Translations under genes and position numbers: made by a program
In this document: in pieces, positions 47,501 through 59,000 of the stretch
How the letters are laid out: every line of letters starts with the position of its first letter
How positions within the stretch are numbered: the first letter of the stretch is position 1
NCBI GenBank assembly: GCA_963921425.1
Contig: OY992832.1
Location: forward strand, 6,262,001 to 6,326,000
Length of the DNA: 64,000 bases
Origin: Dryas octopetala
Taxonomy: Eukaryota; Streptophyta; Magnoliopsida; Rosales; Rosaceae
Direction of reading: 5' to 3'
Notes under the pieces: model-generated
The model's database searches: none
Seen by the model: the letters and a program-made list of their open reading frames with translations, nothing else
What the model was told of the DNA's origin: nothing

Positions 47501-50500
47501 CAGAGATCTCAGCTTCAATAAATTGGAAGGAAGTATTCCTAATTTTGGAGATCTTATCACCTTGAAGAAGTTGTAAGAAGTGTAAAATTCATGATGATCA
47601 TTAGAATACATCATGGGGCCTCCGCTACATTATTATATTTATATTGTATTTGGAAGCATAGATTTAGATGTAGAAAAGCATAATTTCTTATTTAGTTTCT
47701 TGTGTAGTCAATATCTTCAACCTTGTAACCGAATGTGGTTATGTAATTGCTTGCTGAATAGGTATCTGACAAGCAACTTGCTCAACGGGTCTATTCCAGA
47801 GTGGATCAACAGCAGAAATGGTAGCTAGTATGTTTTCCATCCTATATCAGATTTTCTTGAGGGTTATTTTCTATTGAAGCCTGCAGAAATATATTCTTCT
47901 ATCGCAATGTCCCTCACACATACACACACAAAGGTATAATTAGAAATATGTGAACTACTTTGTATGGAGGCTAATCTCATTACCTCTATAGAGGTCCGTT
48001 CCTGATTCTGTTTCCACCACATACTGACATACAGTTTATCTTGCACTGTTAAATATTCTGTTTAATATCTAGCAAGATAACTGAGGTGTAACTCTGGCTT
48101 TGGTAATGAAGTTGAGTGAGTATGGTTCTTAATTTTCTTCGATTAGGTTAACATTGTAAGTTAAATTAAATTTTAGATGTGATTTATGAGCGATCATTCA
48201 TGTTCATGGCTTTTGTAGGGTTTATTAATTTTACTGAATTGTAATTTTTAGTTATGAAGACCAGGCCTTGTTCTTAATTTACAAAACTATCCTATTTTTT
48301 TTTTCCCAAATTAACTGTTTGTAACATTTAAATCACCAGTGGTTTGGATTGTCTGTCATTAATTAATCCTTTAAGCATAGTAACAATTTTATCATTACTC
48401 TATATTGTATATGTCCTGTGGAGTTATAATGATTTATAGAGAATTTGTCATATTTGTGTGCAGCCGGATAGATATTTCTTATAATACTTTTCCTGAGAGC
48501 TCTGAGAAACCTTATTGTCGAGAAACCCTGTAAGAACATTTTTCTTTATAGTTGCATAATAAGCGCACTTTGCTGTCTTTATTTACATAATTTTTATTTT
48601 TGAACCTAACTGATTTGGCATGTATCAGGAACTTGTTCAAACACTCTTCTGTACAAGACAACTCGTAAGCTTCTAACTTATATGTCTTCAGGATGAAGCC
48701 GTTTTGTTTTTTCATCTTCTGAACTCGAAATTTACATAATCTGATTTTGTAATACACTAATATAGATTCGGAGAATGCCAGAACTATCAATGTCCAAAAG
48801 GTAACATTATATCTCTTAGATTCAATTCAACATATGATTCCTTTTAAATTATTTAATTTTGTAAAACATCACAGAAGGTGGTCTGTAAGACAATATTGAA
48901 CATCACAGAAAATGGTTACTAAGAAAAAATATTTTAATTTCATTTATCTACTCAAATATTTGCTTTTATCTGATTATAATTAATAGGATTCCGTTTCTCT
49001 ATTGTATCTGAATAGATCAGCAGTACTCATTGCACATAAATTGTGGTGGAAAGCTAACCACCGTTGGAGGAATCAACTTTGAAGGGGATCAAGACCCAGG
49101 AGGTGCAGCAAAATTCATTCCTGCAAGACCTATCTGGGGAACCAGTAGTACTGGACATTACTGGGATGCTACCACCACCCTTGAAGACTACATAGGAAAT
49201 AATAAATCTGTACTGGGAATGAACAACTCTGAGTTGTACACTAATGCACGTCTCTCTCCCCTTTCTCTCACATATTATGTACGCTGCTTGGCAATTGGAA
49301 ATTATACTGTGAAACTTCACTTTTCGGAGATAATAATCAGAGGCAATAGATCTTTTCAGAGTCTTGGAAGACGGATCTTTGATGTTTATATTCAGGTAGT
49401 CAATCATATACTGTACGTTTATGCACTCTATATGCCACCGAAGATGATTTCTGTTTGATAACGCTCATTGCAGGAGAAACTGTTGTTGGAGGATTTTAAC
49501 ATTGAAGAGGACGCACAAGGGGTTGATAAGGTAGTCATTAAGGAATTTAAAGCAGTTGAGGTTAAGAATAAAACTTTGGAGATCCGATTTCACTGGTCTG
49601 GGAAGGGGACAGCAGCTTCCCCAAAGAGAGGAACATATGGTCCTCTTATATCAGCTATCTCTATAGACTCTGGTATCTTCTGAATTGCAAACATTAGCTC
49701 TCTCTCTCACAAACACATGTTTTGCACCTAAAAGATACTGTTCTGGATTGAAATACCCTATGTATAGCTGTATGTCATAGCACTGAAGCTTATATTTTGT
49801 GTTGCTGACTTTTTTTTTTTTTTTTTTTTTTTGTAGAGTTCAAGCCTCCTGATGATAGCCACAAAAATGTATTTATTGTGGTTGGATCTTCAGTTGCAGC
49901 TTTTGTTTTGTGCCTCATTTTCTTGATTTTTGTCATTCTTTGGTGGAAAGGCTGTATGCATAGCAAGACATCAAGGGAAAAAGGTGCTAATAAAATACTG
50001 TGTAAATTTCAAGTAGTGCATTTGTCTCAATCTTTCAAATGCCATGTAACTAGGAAATACAACTCAGATGATAAGTTCAAAAGTAGTTTAATAAATTTGT
50101 AAGTCGTTACCAATATCACATCCTTGTTCTGTGCACAGATCTGAGAGGACTGGACCTGAAAACTGGCTTTTTCACCTTAAGGCAAATTAAAGCTGCCACT
50201 AACAACTTCGATCCTATAAACAAAATTGGGGAAGGTGGTTTTGGGTCTGTCTACAAGGTACCATATGACTCCCTTTTTTTCTTTCCCCTACTTTCCATGT
50301 CTTCCTTTACTATTTTTCTTACTTAAAGGATTTATCATGATTAAAAAACATTCAACTATATTTAATGCAGGGTATATTATTGGATGGCACTATAATTGCA
50401 GTTAAGCAACTATCTTCGAAATCGAAGCAAGGAAATCGTGAATTTGTGAATGAAATAGGCATGATTTCGGGTTTACAACATCCAAATCTTGTTAGATTGT

Positions 50501-51833
50501 ATGGATGTTGTATTGAAACAAATGAATTACTGTTGGTATATGAATACATGGTAAACAATAGCCTTGCACGTGCTTTGTTTGGTAAGCTAATCAAGTCTAG
50601 GAACCAAAAAACTGAAGTGGTGTATTAAGAAGTACTAAAATGATCCATTAATTGGGAAATTGTGCTAGTTGCAGGTCCGGAGGAAGGTCCACTAAAATTG
50701 GACTGGCCTACAAGGCAGAAAATATGCTTAGGCATAGCAAGAGGTCTGGCTTTTTTGCATGAGGAATCACCACTGAAGGTTGTACATAGAGACATCAAAA
50801 CTACGAATATATTACTGGACCAAGACCTTAACCCTAAGATCTCAGACTTTGGTTTGGCCAAGCTCGATGAAGAGGAGAACACCCACATTAGTACCAGAGT
50901 TGCTGGAACTATGTAAGCTACTGTTTTATTCTCTTGATTTCATTTGAGTGTGTAATTTTGTTTCTGCTCGTTTTTCCACCCAATTTTTTCTGTCCTCAAA
51001 ATGTTGAATATGAGTCAATCATGATTCATGATAAGATAGTATCGTCATGCATTCTATTAGCTATGTTTGAGATGAATTGCTTCATACTAGAGTGAATCAG
51101 CAGTCAGAGAAAAACAATCTTTGTTGTGCAGAGGATATATGGCGCCAGAATATGCACTATGGGGTTATTTAACCTATAAAGCAGATGTATACAGTTTTGG
51201 TGTGGTTGCATTGGAACTTGTTGCTGGGAAGAACAACATGAAATATCGACCAAATGATAATTTTGTCTGCCTTCTGGATTGGGTAAGATGGATCTGCATT
51301 CAAATTCTTGTAGTACATGCAACTAGAAGCACAGTTTTCTGGTCATTATTAGTTTAGGGACTAATCCAGTCAACTTGTTCATCCTTCTATGAAACTGAAA
51401 ATCGTATGGTCTTGTTGATTTTGGCTTTCCATTTCCAATCTCTTTTCTCTGCTTATTTCAGGCCCTTTTTTTACAACAAAAAGGGAATGTAATGGATCTG
51501 GTTGATCCAAGATTGGGGTCCTATTTCAGCAAGGAAGAGGCGATTAGAATGGTTAAAGTAGCTCTGTTATGCACCAATCAATCACCAGCTCTGAGGCCTA
51601 CCATGTCTTCAGTAGTGAGCATGCTTGAAGGGCAGACGGTTGTTCATGAACTGATTACGGATCAAAGTATATATGGTGATGAAATGAGGTTAACAGCCTT
51701 GAGAGACCAGTTTGATAAAATTGTACAACAGAGCCCAAGTGAAACTCAGAGCCTCATTCGTTCATCTGATGCAACATGGATGGGTTCTTCTTCTACGTCC
51801 TCAGATCTCTATAAGATTAGTCTTAGTTCTTAG
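44557..51833 (+). CDS. RLK gene D: LRR-malectin receptor-like kinase (LRR-VIII-2)
   Basis: 24 exons: 44557-44701, 45237-45423, 45844-45915, 46025-46093, 46174-46245, 46352-46423, 46544-46615, 46720-46791, 46885-46956, 47090-47161, 47261-47332, 47504-47572, 47762-47827, 48464-48529, 48629-48664, 48766-48800, 49016-49395, 49474-49672, 49837-49983, 50139-50257, 50371-50581, 50675-50912, 51132-51282, 51462-51833; 3066 nt, 1021 residues. Signal peptide about 1-37, LRRs about 112-416, malectin about 417-609, transmembrane about 620-645, kinase Lys710, HRD Asp808, DFG Asp826. The most compact gene of the array, without any recognised intronic transposon, so it serves as the empty-site reference for C and E. 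Long stretches of intron, not only exon, match C and E closely (for example just after the malectin exon), which suggests recent duplication or gene conversion. Confidence 0.93.
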
Positions 51834-52926
51834 TAATGTAGACATACTGTGACCCCAAGGGAAGCATCATGCGCTGTGTTTTTTTTTTTTTTAATAAAAC
51901 AAATATCATAAGTTACAATGATTATATTTTGGAAATAGATACCTCAAGAGATGTACCAAGTTCATTTGACAATAGATAAACATTGTAACATATTATGTTG
52001 TCATATTATAATCTTTTTTTACGTAAATATCTTTTCTTTTTTCGTAAAAAAGTAATCAGGGATAGTTTTTGACTGCTTCAATACCTTTTCTTTTGATGTT
52101 ATAAAACACCCTGCGGGTGTCACCACCAATGTTGTACAATTAGGACTACACCCTATGTTTTTCTATCACATATGAAATCAATCCTCATGTCTCATGACAG
52201 TGGTGAAAATTCTCTTGTAGCAAACATGTTGTAGTACTACTCTTAGTCTTTGAAAAAGCATATGCATGTTAGGTGATGGGTTTTAATCCACGATTTCTGA
52301 CTCGTTCATATCATAAGCAACAACTTGTTCTATACAGTAGGGCATAGAGCACATGCTGTCAATTTCTGCTTGACATGCATTGGTTTCGGTTCTAAGGAAT
52401 TATAGGAGGGAGGAAAGGTTGACCGGCCAACTCAAAATGACTACTTTTTTGGCTCGATATATTATCACAGTTGCATGTGAAATGTTTGGGAATCGCAGTG
52501 ATTTGGGTCAATGAATTAAACCAACAAAACTTTGTTAGACACATAGACCTCTACCCATCACGTCTCTCCATCCCCCATCAGAAATTTTTTAATATATTTA
52601 AGGAGTTTTCAATTCTCTGATATGGGATAGAACATGCAAGACTAATGCAACATGTTACTCATATAGAATTTGAATAATGTAATATAAATAAAACTAGTAT
52701 TTGAGAGTTTTCAAAGAAAAGTTTCTTTTAATTGGTTTAGATGGAAGAGATTCTTATTATAATCCTAATTCATCTGTCCATCCTTTTATGATAACTTGAG
52801 CTAGCGCAAACCAACATATAAAACTCTCTTTTTTTTTCTTCTTTCAAAGAAATTGAACTTAAAATCTCTACCTAGAACTAGAACCAAGGTTCATGGGCAA
52901 CTTTCAACGGGTCTTTGAAACACTAA
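51834..52926. other. Intergenic D-E, 3' flank of gene D
   Basis: The first 100 bp closely resemble the 3' flank of gene C (gacatactgt-accccaagggaagcatcat), so the duplicated block includes downstream sequence. A further stretch near 52215-52390 (tgttgtagtact, gacatgcattggtttcgg) matches 44006-44168 after gene C. No gene is present. Confidence 0.6.
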
Positions 52927-53127
52927 GGCCTCATTTGACACTATTTCTTTAGAAGCGTTTTTACTAAAACCGCTTCTATTAAGAAGAACATACAAATTTT
53001 TATAAAAATTCTAAGATTCATACAAAAGCATTTGGAAGTGCTTCTTAAAAAACACCTTAAAAACACTTTTATTTATTTTTACCAAATATTAACAAAAACC
53101 CTTTTACTAATAGTGCCAAACGGACCC
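52927..53127. mobile_element. Tourist-like MITE (PIF/Harbinger), 201 bp
   Basis: Ends GGCCTCATTTGACACTATT and the complement of GGGTCCGTTTGGCACTATT form inverted repeats, flanked by the 3-bp TSD TAA (52924-52926 and 53128-53130). TAA duplications and ends of this type are characteristic of Tourist elements. The interior includes pairing agaagcg/cgcttct-type arms. Confidence 0.88.
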
Positions 53128-53740
53128 TAATTTATACAATAAAGCAATATATGGAAAATTTAAGCTCTTTGAGAATATTAGAAAAATGTTATTGCATCAT
53201 GAAATTAAGACCTGCATTGCATCATGTGCAATGAATCTACATAATCTTATTTTTTGCAATTGACCAGTCATATACTCGTCAAATTTTTCAAGAGATAAGA
53301 TTTGTTGATGCATAATTGAATAATTGGTTGACTTCTCTATTCTCTTGATTTCAAGTTAAGAAATTAGCCTAATCTAATAGTTTAATTTTCTTGGCAATGA
53401 CATTGGTAACAAGCTTAATTAATAGTTTAGTAACATAGAATGTTTATATAGGCAAACTGTAACATATCAAACTAATTTTGATGTATATGTAGCACCAGTA
53501 CATCACTTTCAGAATTTATATATAGCAGAGTAGCAGTTGAGCGACTAATAATTATTCTCCACTTAGACCAATTCCAAGCTTCCAAGACACAGCCATATAT
53601 AGCCTGTCTAGCTGTTCCAGAGTTCCCACAGAAAAGTTAAACAATAAAAGTAAACAGATAAATGGAAAGGTGAGAGAAAGATAGAAAAAGAATATAGTAG
53701 GCACCTTACGTATTGAAAACAGATTTACGTGATATGTATA
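53128..53740. other. Displaced upstream block of gene E
   Basis: Contains gcaattgaccagtcatatactcgtca near 53258 and ctagctgttccagagttcccacagaa near 53608, the counterparts of blocks upstream of C and D. They now lie about 2.4 kb from gene E's start codon. No gene. The last 8 bases are the left TSD of the following hAT element. Confidence 0.65.
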
Positions 53741-54655
53741 CAGGGACGACCCCGGAATTTAAAATGGGGTGGGCTCAACTTTAAGGCTATCGAAATTTTC
53801 ACAATATATCGTTTGTTTTTATGATATTTTTTAAATTTAAATAATTTGTTAAAACAATTCATTGATCTAAAATGCAATTTAATCAAAGAAAACTCAAAAT
53901 AAATTTTATTAATAAACAACAAAAAATATACCTACTTAAGTTGTGCTTTACGATTCTTCACAACATAAAAATTATCAATAATAGAATCATAACTGAAAGT
54001 ATCAACAAGATTTTTTTTAATATGGTTAACCATATAATAAGCAAAAAACTCATCACATATGTTGTTTCGAAGTCAATTTTTAATAAATTTCATGGATGAG
54101 AATGTTCGCTCAATTGTTGTCGTCGAAACAAGAAGAGTCAACACAAGACGAATCAATATGATTTTCTCAATCAACCAATATGATTTTCTTGTTCTAACAA
54201 GTTCATGACATAATTCAAAAATGGAGAACACATTTTGAAATTGTAAATAATGTGCGAAATATTAGAATTGTCTACTATGTGTGATCAATTAAAAAACTAA
54301 TGTCTATTTAGTAAAATAAATTAATAACATATCAACAGTTAAAGACATTAATAGTTCTATAACATATTATAACAAACTTAAACATTCCCTAACTTAAAAT
54401 TTTAGAATTCTTAATTAAAATTGAAAGCCCTAAATTTAAAATTTAGAACCCTAAATTAAAACCATAAATAAAAAAACTAACTCTAAATTTAGAGATTCAA
54501 AAGAAGTTATTAGGCTATTATTATAATTGAGTAGGCTATTGGGTGTATATCAACAATTGAATATTGAGTTATTGGACTAATAGTCTAATATTACTACAAG
54601 CTTTTTTTTTTTTTTTTTGCCAAAAAATGGTAGCCCTTGAAGAGGTTCGTCTCTG
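53741..54655 (-). mobile_element. Deleted hAT element, 915 bp
   Basis: Perfect 8-bp TSD TATGTATA (53733-53740 and 54656-54663) around inverted ends CAGGGACGACCCC and the complement of CAGAGACGAACCTC. A transposase remnant lies inside on the minus strand. The body is otherwise AT-rich and non-coding, so this is an internally deleted, decayed derivative. It is different from the hAT at 20387, judging by the termini. Confidence 0.92.
53951..54147 (-). pseudogene. hAT transposase C-terminal dimerisation domain remnant
   Basis: The minus strand reads LVLTLLVSTTTIERTFSSMK and then, after one in-frame stop (near 54080), continues as LRNNICDEFFA with a VDTFSYDSIIDNF stretch. This is the pattern of the hAT dimerisation domain (TLPVSTASAERSFSxMK..LR..M.DE). 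The stop and lack of upstream catalytic region mark it as dead. Confidence 0.85.
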
Positions 54656-54663
54656 TATGTATA

Positions 54664-54800
54664 AATGGTACTAATGCTATTATGTGATATGTTTAAATGT
54701 ATTATGTGGTATTAATGCTATTATGTGATATGTATAACTTTTCTTATTGACTCACTTTACGTATTAATGCTATTATGTGATATGTTTAAATGGACCATCA
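54664..54800. repeat. Degenerate tandem repeat, taatgctattatgtgatatg
   Basis: Three clear copies of the 20-bp unit, beginning near 54672, 54708 and 54763, with variable spacers and further partial copies (54814). The sequence atgtgatatgtata also precedes the left hAT TSD, so the hAT may have inserted into this array. Confidence 0.7.
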
Positions 54801-56089
54801 TGTGATATGGTAATATCACGCATTGTGTGGTCTTGACTTTGATATAAGAAGTGTACAAGGACTAGAAAGTGATAGCATGCTAGGCGTGGAACATGTTGAT
54901 ATTATTCAACAAGACAACTAATTTAAATTTCTTGATAATTCAAACATGAAAATAGATTGTTTATAAAGATAATTGAGAGAGATATATATATATATATATA
55001 TATTAAGATATATACAAGTAGAAGGTGAACTGGTGAAGTACGTAGCTCCTTTGGTGTTATGGTTGCTTTGACTCAACTGTTTGGTCAATCTCTTACTGTT
55101 TTGACAGATCTGTCGTCCTAGTTGGAGCCATAATACTGAAGGGTAACAAAAGATCTGACCAATATATAAAGTAAAAAAATAATTTGATTTGTCTGAAATT
55201 AAAATCGATCAAACATGTGTTGGTGTGAGTTGTACACTTTCTTTTTATTTCACACTTTTCTTATTTTGTAATTAACTGTAATTAAGTGGCCAAAAAAAAA
55301 AAGTGTAATTAACATTTTCTTTAAATAATATTCTTGTGTAAATAGGGTTGTATTCCTATATATATACCTCTTAACATATCATAAAATTATCATTAAACTT
55401 CTAGTGAACATAGAGTCAGAGCCTAATCAGGTATTCTCTTTACCTTTCTTACTACCCGTTCTTGCTATTTTGCCTTTTTCCTAACCCTAGAATTTTGTTA
55501 GGGCTTTGCCTACCTTTTACCCTTATTCTTATCCTAGTATTCCTTGTGTCAATAGAGTTACACTCTACTACATACCTTAAGGGAGACGAATAACATATCA
55601 AAAAATTATTCATAAACTTTGTTTGACAACACGATAGACAAAATAAATCTTTGAAATTAACTCAAGTAGTAGTGATGAAAAGTAAAAAATGAGTTTAAAT
55701 TAGAATAGAATATTAAGGGTTGACCAATGTTTTAAAAAAAAAAAAACACGTTAAACAAGGTGGAGAACATGTTAAACAAAGTGGGTTAGTTTTTACTATA
55801 TATATCCTTATACAGAGAAAAAGCAGAACAACTCAATAATAGAGTACTCAATTGGGGTTTGAAGTCAAAGTCAGTACTGGTTTACAACTTTACATACTAA
55901 TCAAAAAGTCATTGATTCACATGAGTCTGTCTGAGGGGACCCTTTTCATTAAGTAGAAGCTGACATTGAGATTGGATTTTTTGAAGCTGTAAGGAATAAG
56001 GGTGCACATACAGACCGTTTAAGAGCAAAGCAGAGCTCAAGGAATCAATATCATCAGGTGTGTGAGTGGGCAATTGCACATTTAAGAAG
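54801..56089. other. Intergenic, proximal upstream of gene E
   Basis: Mostly AT-rich sequence with (TA)n near 54981-55002 and no gene. From about 55932 it matches the D promoter again (gaggggacc..ttaagtag..gacattgagattg), so the last 160 bp are the proximal promoter and 5' UTR of gene E. The interval before this is sequence absent from D. Confidence 0.6.
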
Positions 56090-59000
56090 ATGACAAGAGC
56101 ACTTCTTGAGGTTCCAAAAGCCAAAATCCACATTATGATTATGCTCATAATATTGCTTCCCTGCATATTATCAGTCCAAGTTGAAGCACAATCTGGGCGT
56201 CTTCCTCCCACAGAAGGTAAGTAACTGACTCTTCTTCTTATTCTGAATCTTGTTCAAGTTGGTGTTGGTAATACTGAAATTCTATGCATATATTTAAGCT
56301 CAGTGTTAGAGCACTGTGATGAGTTCAATGTTTGTATGTATATATAGATATAGAATTATATATAACATTGATTAGTGGGTTACAATGGAGAAAAAAAATT
56401 ACTTTTTGACATTAGCATCAATGATGATAAACTATCAGTTCATATATTGGTTAGATAATGAATTTACAAAAAGAAAAATCACTTATTTTGATAAGTTTTA
56501 TTGATTTAAAACTGTGGACAATGAAAATTACATTTTTATAAACGAAATGAAAGGAACTAAAGAATTATAATACCTAAGTTTTATTGATTTTTTTTAACTT
56601 ACAAAAAATGGAAAAAAAAAAAAAGCCTAAGAATAAAAAAAATAAGAAGTAATACATAATTGAAAGATTCAGATATTTTTTTTTGTGCTGAATCGAATGT
56701 AATGATCAAATCTGTGGATGCATTTACAAGTTTTTTTTGGCCATTGATGCATTTACAAGTTTTTAATAAAAGTAAAAAAGAAACATGAAAAATTGGACCA
56801 GGGTGGTCTCTCTCTACCCTTGAACATTGAATCAATCAATCAATACTTTACGGCTCTACGGGCCACATCAATGCCATTCCTAGATTGTCATATTTCAAGG
56901 CCCAAGCCCAATTGCTTTTTCAGCACCAAGTCCAAATTGGTGAGCTCACAGTGTGTCTGTGCACTCCCACACTGACAGTCTGACACCCTCCTTTTCTTTT
57001 TCTTTTCTTTTTTTAAAATTCGGATTCTTGCATAAAAACAAAGAAAATTGAAAATTCATGGGATTGATCTTTTTTTTTTTTGACAAGTCATGGATTTCAT
57101 TTGTGTGTGCAGTGGAAGCACTGCATGAAATAGCTACACAAGTTGGGAAAAGAGGCTGGAACTTCAGTGTAGACCCATGCAACAATGACACAAGTTGGGT
57201 TACCCCAAAACCTGCTGACATGCCTTTATACAACAACACTCTCACATGCAACTGCTCCTACCCTGATGGTTTATGCCATGTTATGAACATGTATGTGAAC
57301 TTCAAGCTTATTCATGTACATTATTTGTTTGTTTGTTTATTTTGTTTTGTTTTTTTGTGTACATTATGGCTTGCATTTCAAAGGGCATCAACAGCATGTT
57401 TCCATTTTGGGTTTGAATTATGAAATACTTCTTGAGCTATTCAATATTTGGTTTTATTAGACTGCGTATGCCTATCAATGATGTGTATGTGCAATTGTGC
57501 ATGTGGGTTCTGTTTTATGTTCTTATCAATTTAAGGTTTTGCAGATTCTAACTACAAGTTCCTGTCTTTGATCTTAAAAATGGATATAAAACATTAGGGT
57601 TCCTTTTGCCTGCAAAATTTGAACTTTCTAAGCTCTGACATTTTCGTATACAGTTTTCTTAAAGGGCAAGATCTTTCTGGTGTCCTTCCACCATCTATTG
57701 CAAAGTTACCCTACCTAAGAAGAGTGTAAGATACGCTTTTTCAGTTGGATATTATGAAAATGTATCATCTGAAAAGGTTAATATCATTTCCTCAAATGGT
57801 AATGTTATTACTAATAGCTTTACCCTTGTTTACAGTGATTTCACTAGGAACTACCTCAGGGGTAATATACCACGTGAATGGGCTTCTACGAAGTTGGAAT
57901 ATCTGTAAATGACTTCTGAACATTATGTTCAAGGTTATCCAATAATAGCTTGTATTAAATGAACTAAAAAAATGAGTACTCTGCAGGTCCATTACTGTGA
58001 ACAACTTATCAGGACCAATCCCTGCCTTCTTGGGAAACATTACCACCCTAATATATGTGTATGCTCTGGCTCTGGCTCTGGCTCTGTCTTTCTTTACCAT
58101 CTCTTTATTATTTGTCAATTCAATTCAATTTAGTTTTAAGTTTCATTTGGTTTGGCCTGCTGTGATGAAGGAGAATTTATTTTCAGGAGCTTAGAGAATA
58201 ATCTGTTTTCTGGAACTGTTCCTCCTGATATTGGGAAATTGGTTAACTTGGAGAATCTGTAAGCTTCCTTTTTTTTCTTCACCCTCAATTTCTTACATTT
58301 AATGCTTATCTTTTAAATATTGAATAACTTGAAGAAGCAAGTACCACTAGTGGATAAGTTGGCTTTGGTATCTGCAGCATTCTTAGTGCAAACAATCTCA
58401 CAGGAGAGTTGCCAGTGGCTCTCACTAATCTGACTAAATTAACAGAACTGTAAGTGTCTGTACCCTTAACATTGCTGTACTTATAATCACATATAAATTT
58501 TGCCTGTTAAGAATTCTACAACTTTATGTTATTCAATCGTTCTTGTTATGCAGTAGGGTTAGCAGTAACAACTTCACTGGAAGAATACCTGATTTTTTCC
58601 AAAGTTGGAATCAACTTCGGAAGTTGTAAGTGCCTTTTCCTATTACATATTCTAGATTGAAGGTATAGAACCTTTCTGATGTAATCTCAATCCATTTTGA
58701 ATTCTTGTGCTGACAGAGAGATCCAAGCTAGTGGTCTCCAAGGGCCAATTCCGTCTAGCATTTCTGTCTTGAATAATTTAATAGAACTGTGAGTTCTGCA
58801 TTCAATCCTAAGTTGCATTGACACTAGATAACCTTAATATAGCTTTAGAAGTTTATCATAACTTCATATCAAAGGGACTTTTTTTTTTTTGTGACAATGA
58901 TTCGTGATTCTATGCAGAAGAATCAGTGACTTAAATGGAGGGGGTTCAGAATTTCCACTCTTGGGTAATATGACACGCATGGGAAGTTTGTAAGTCTCGA

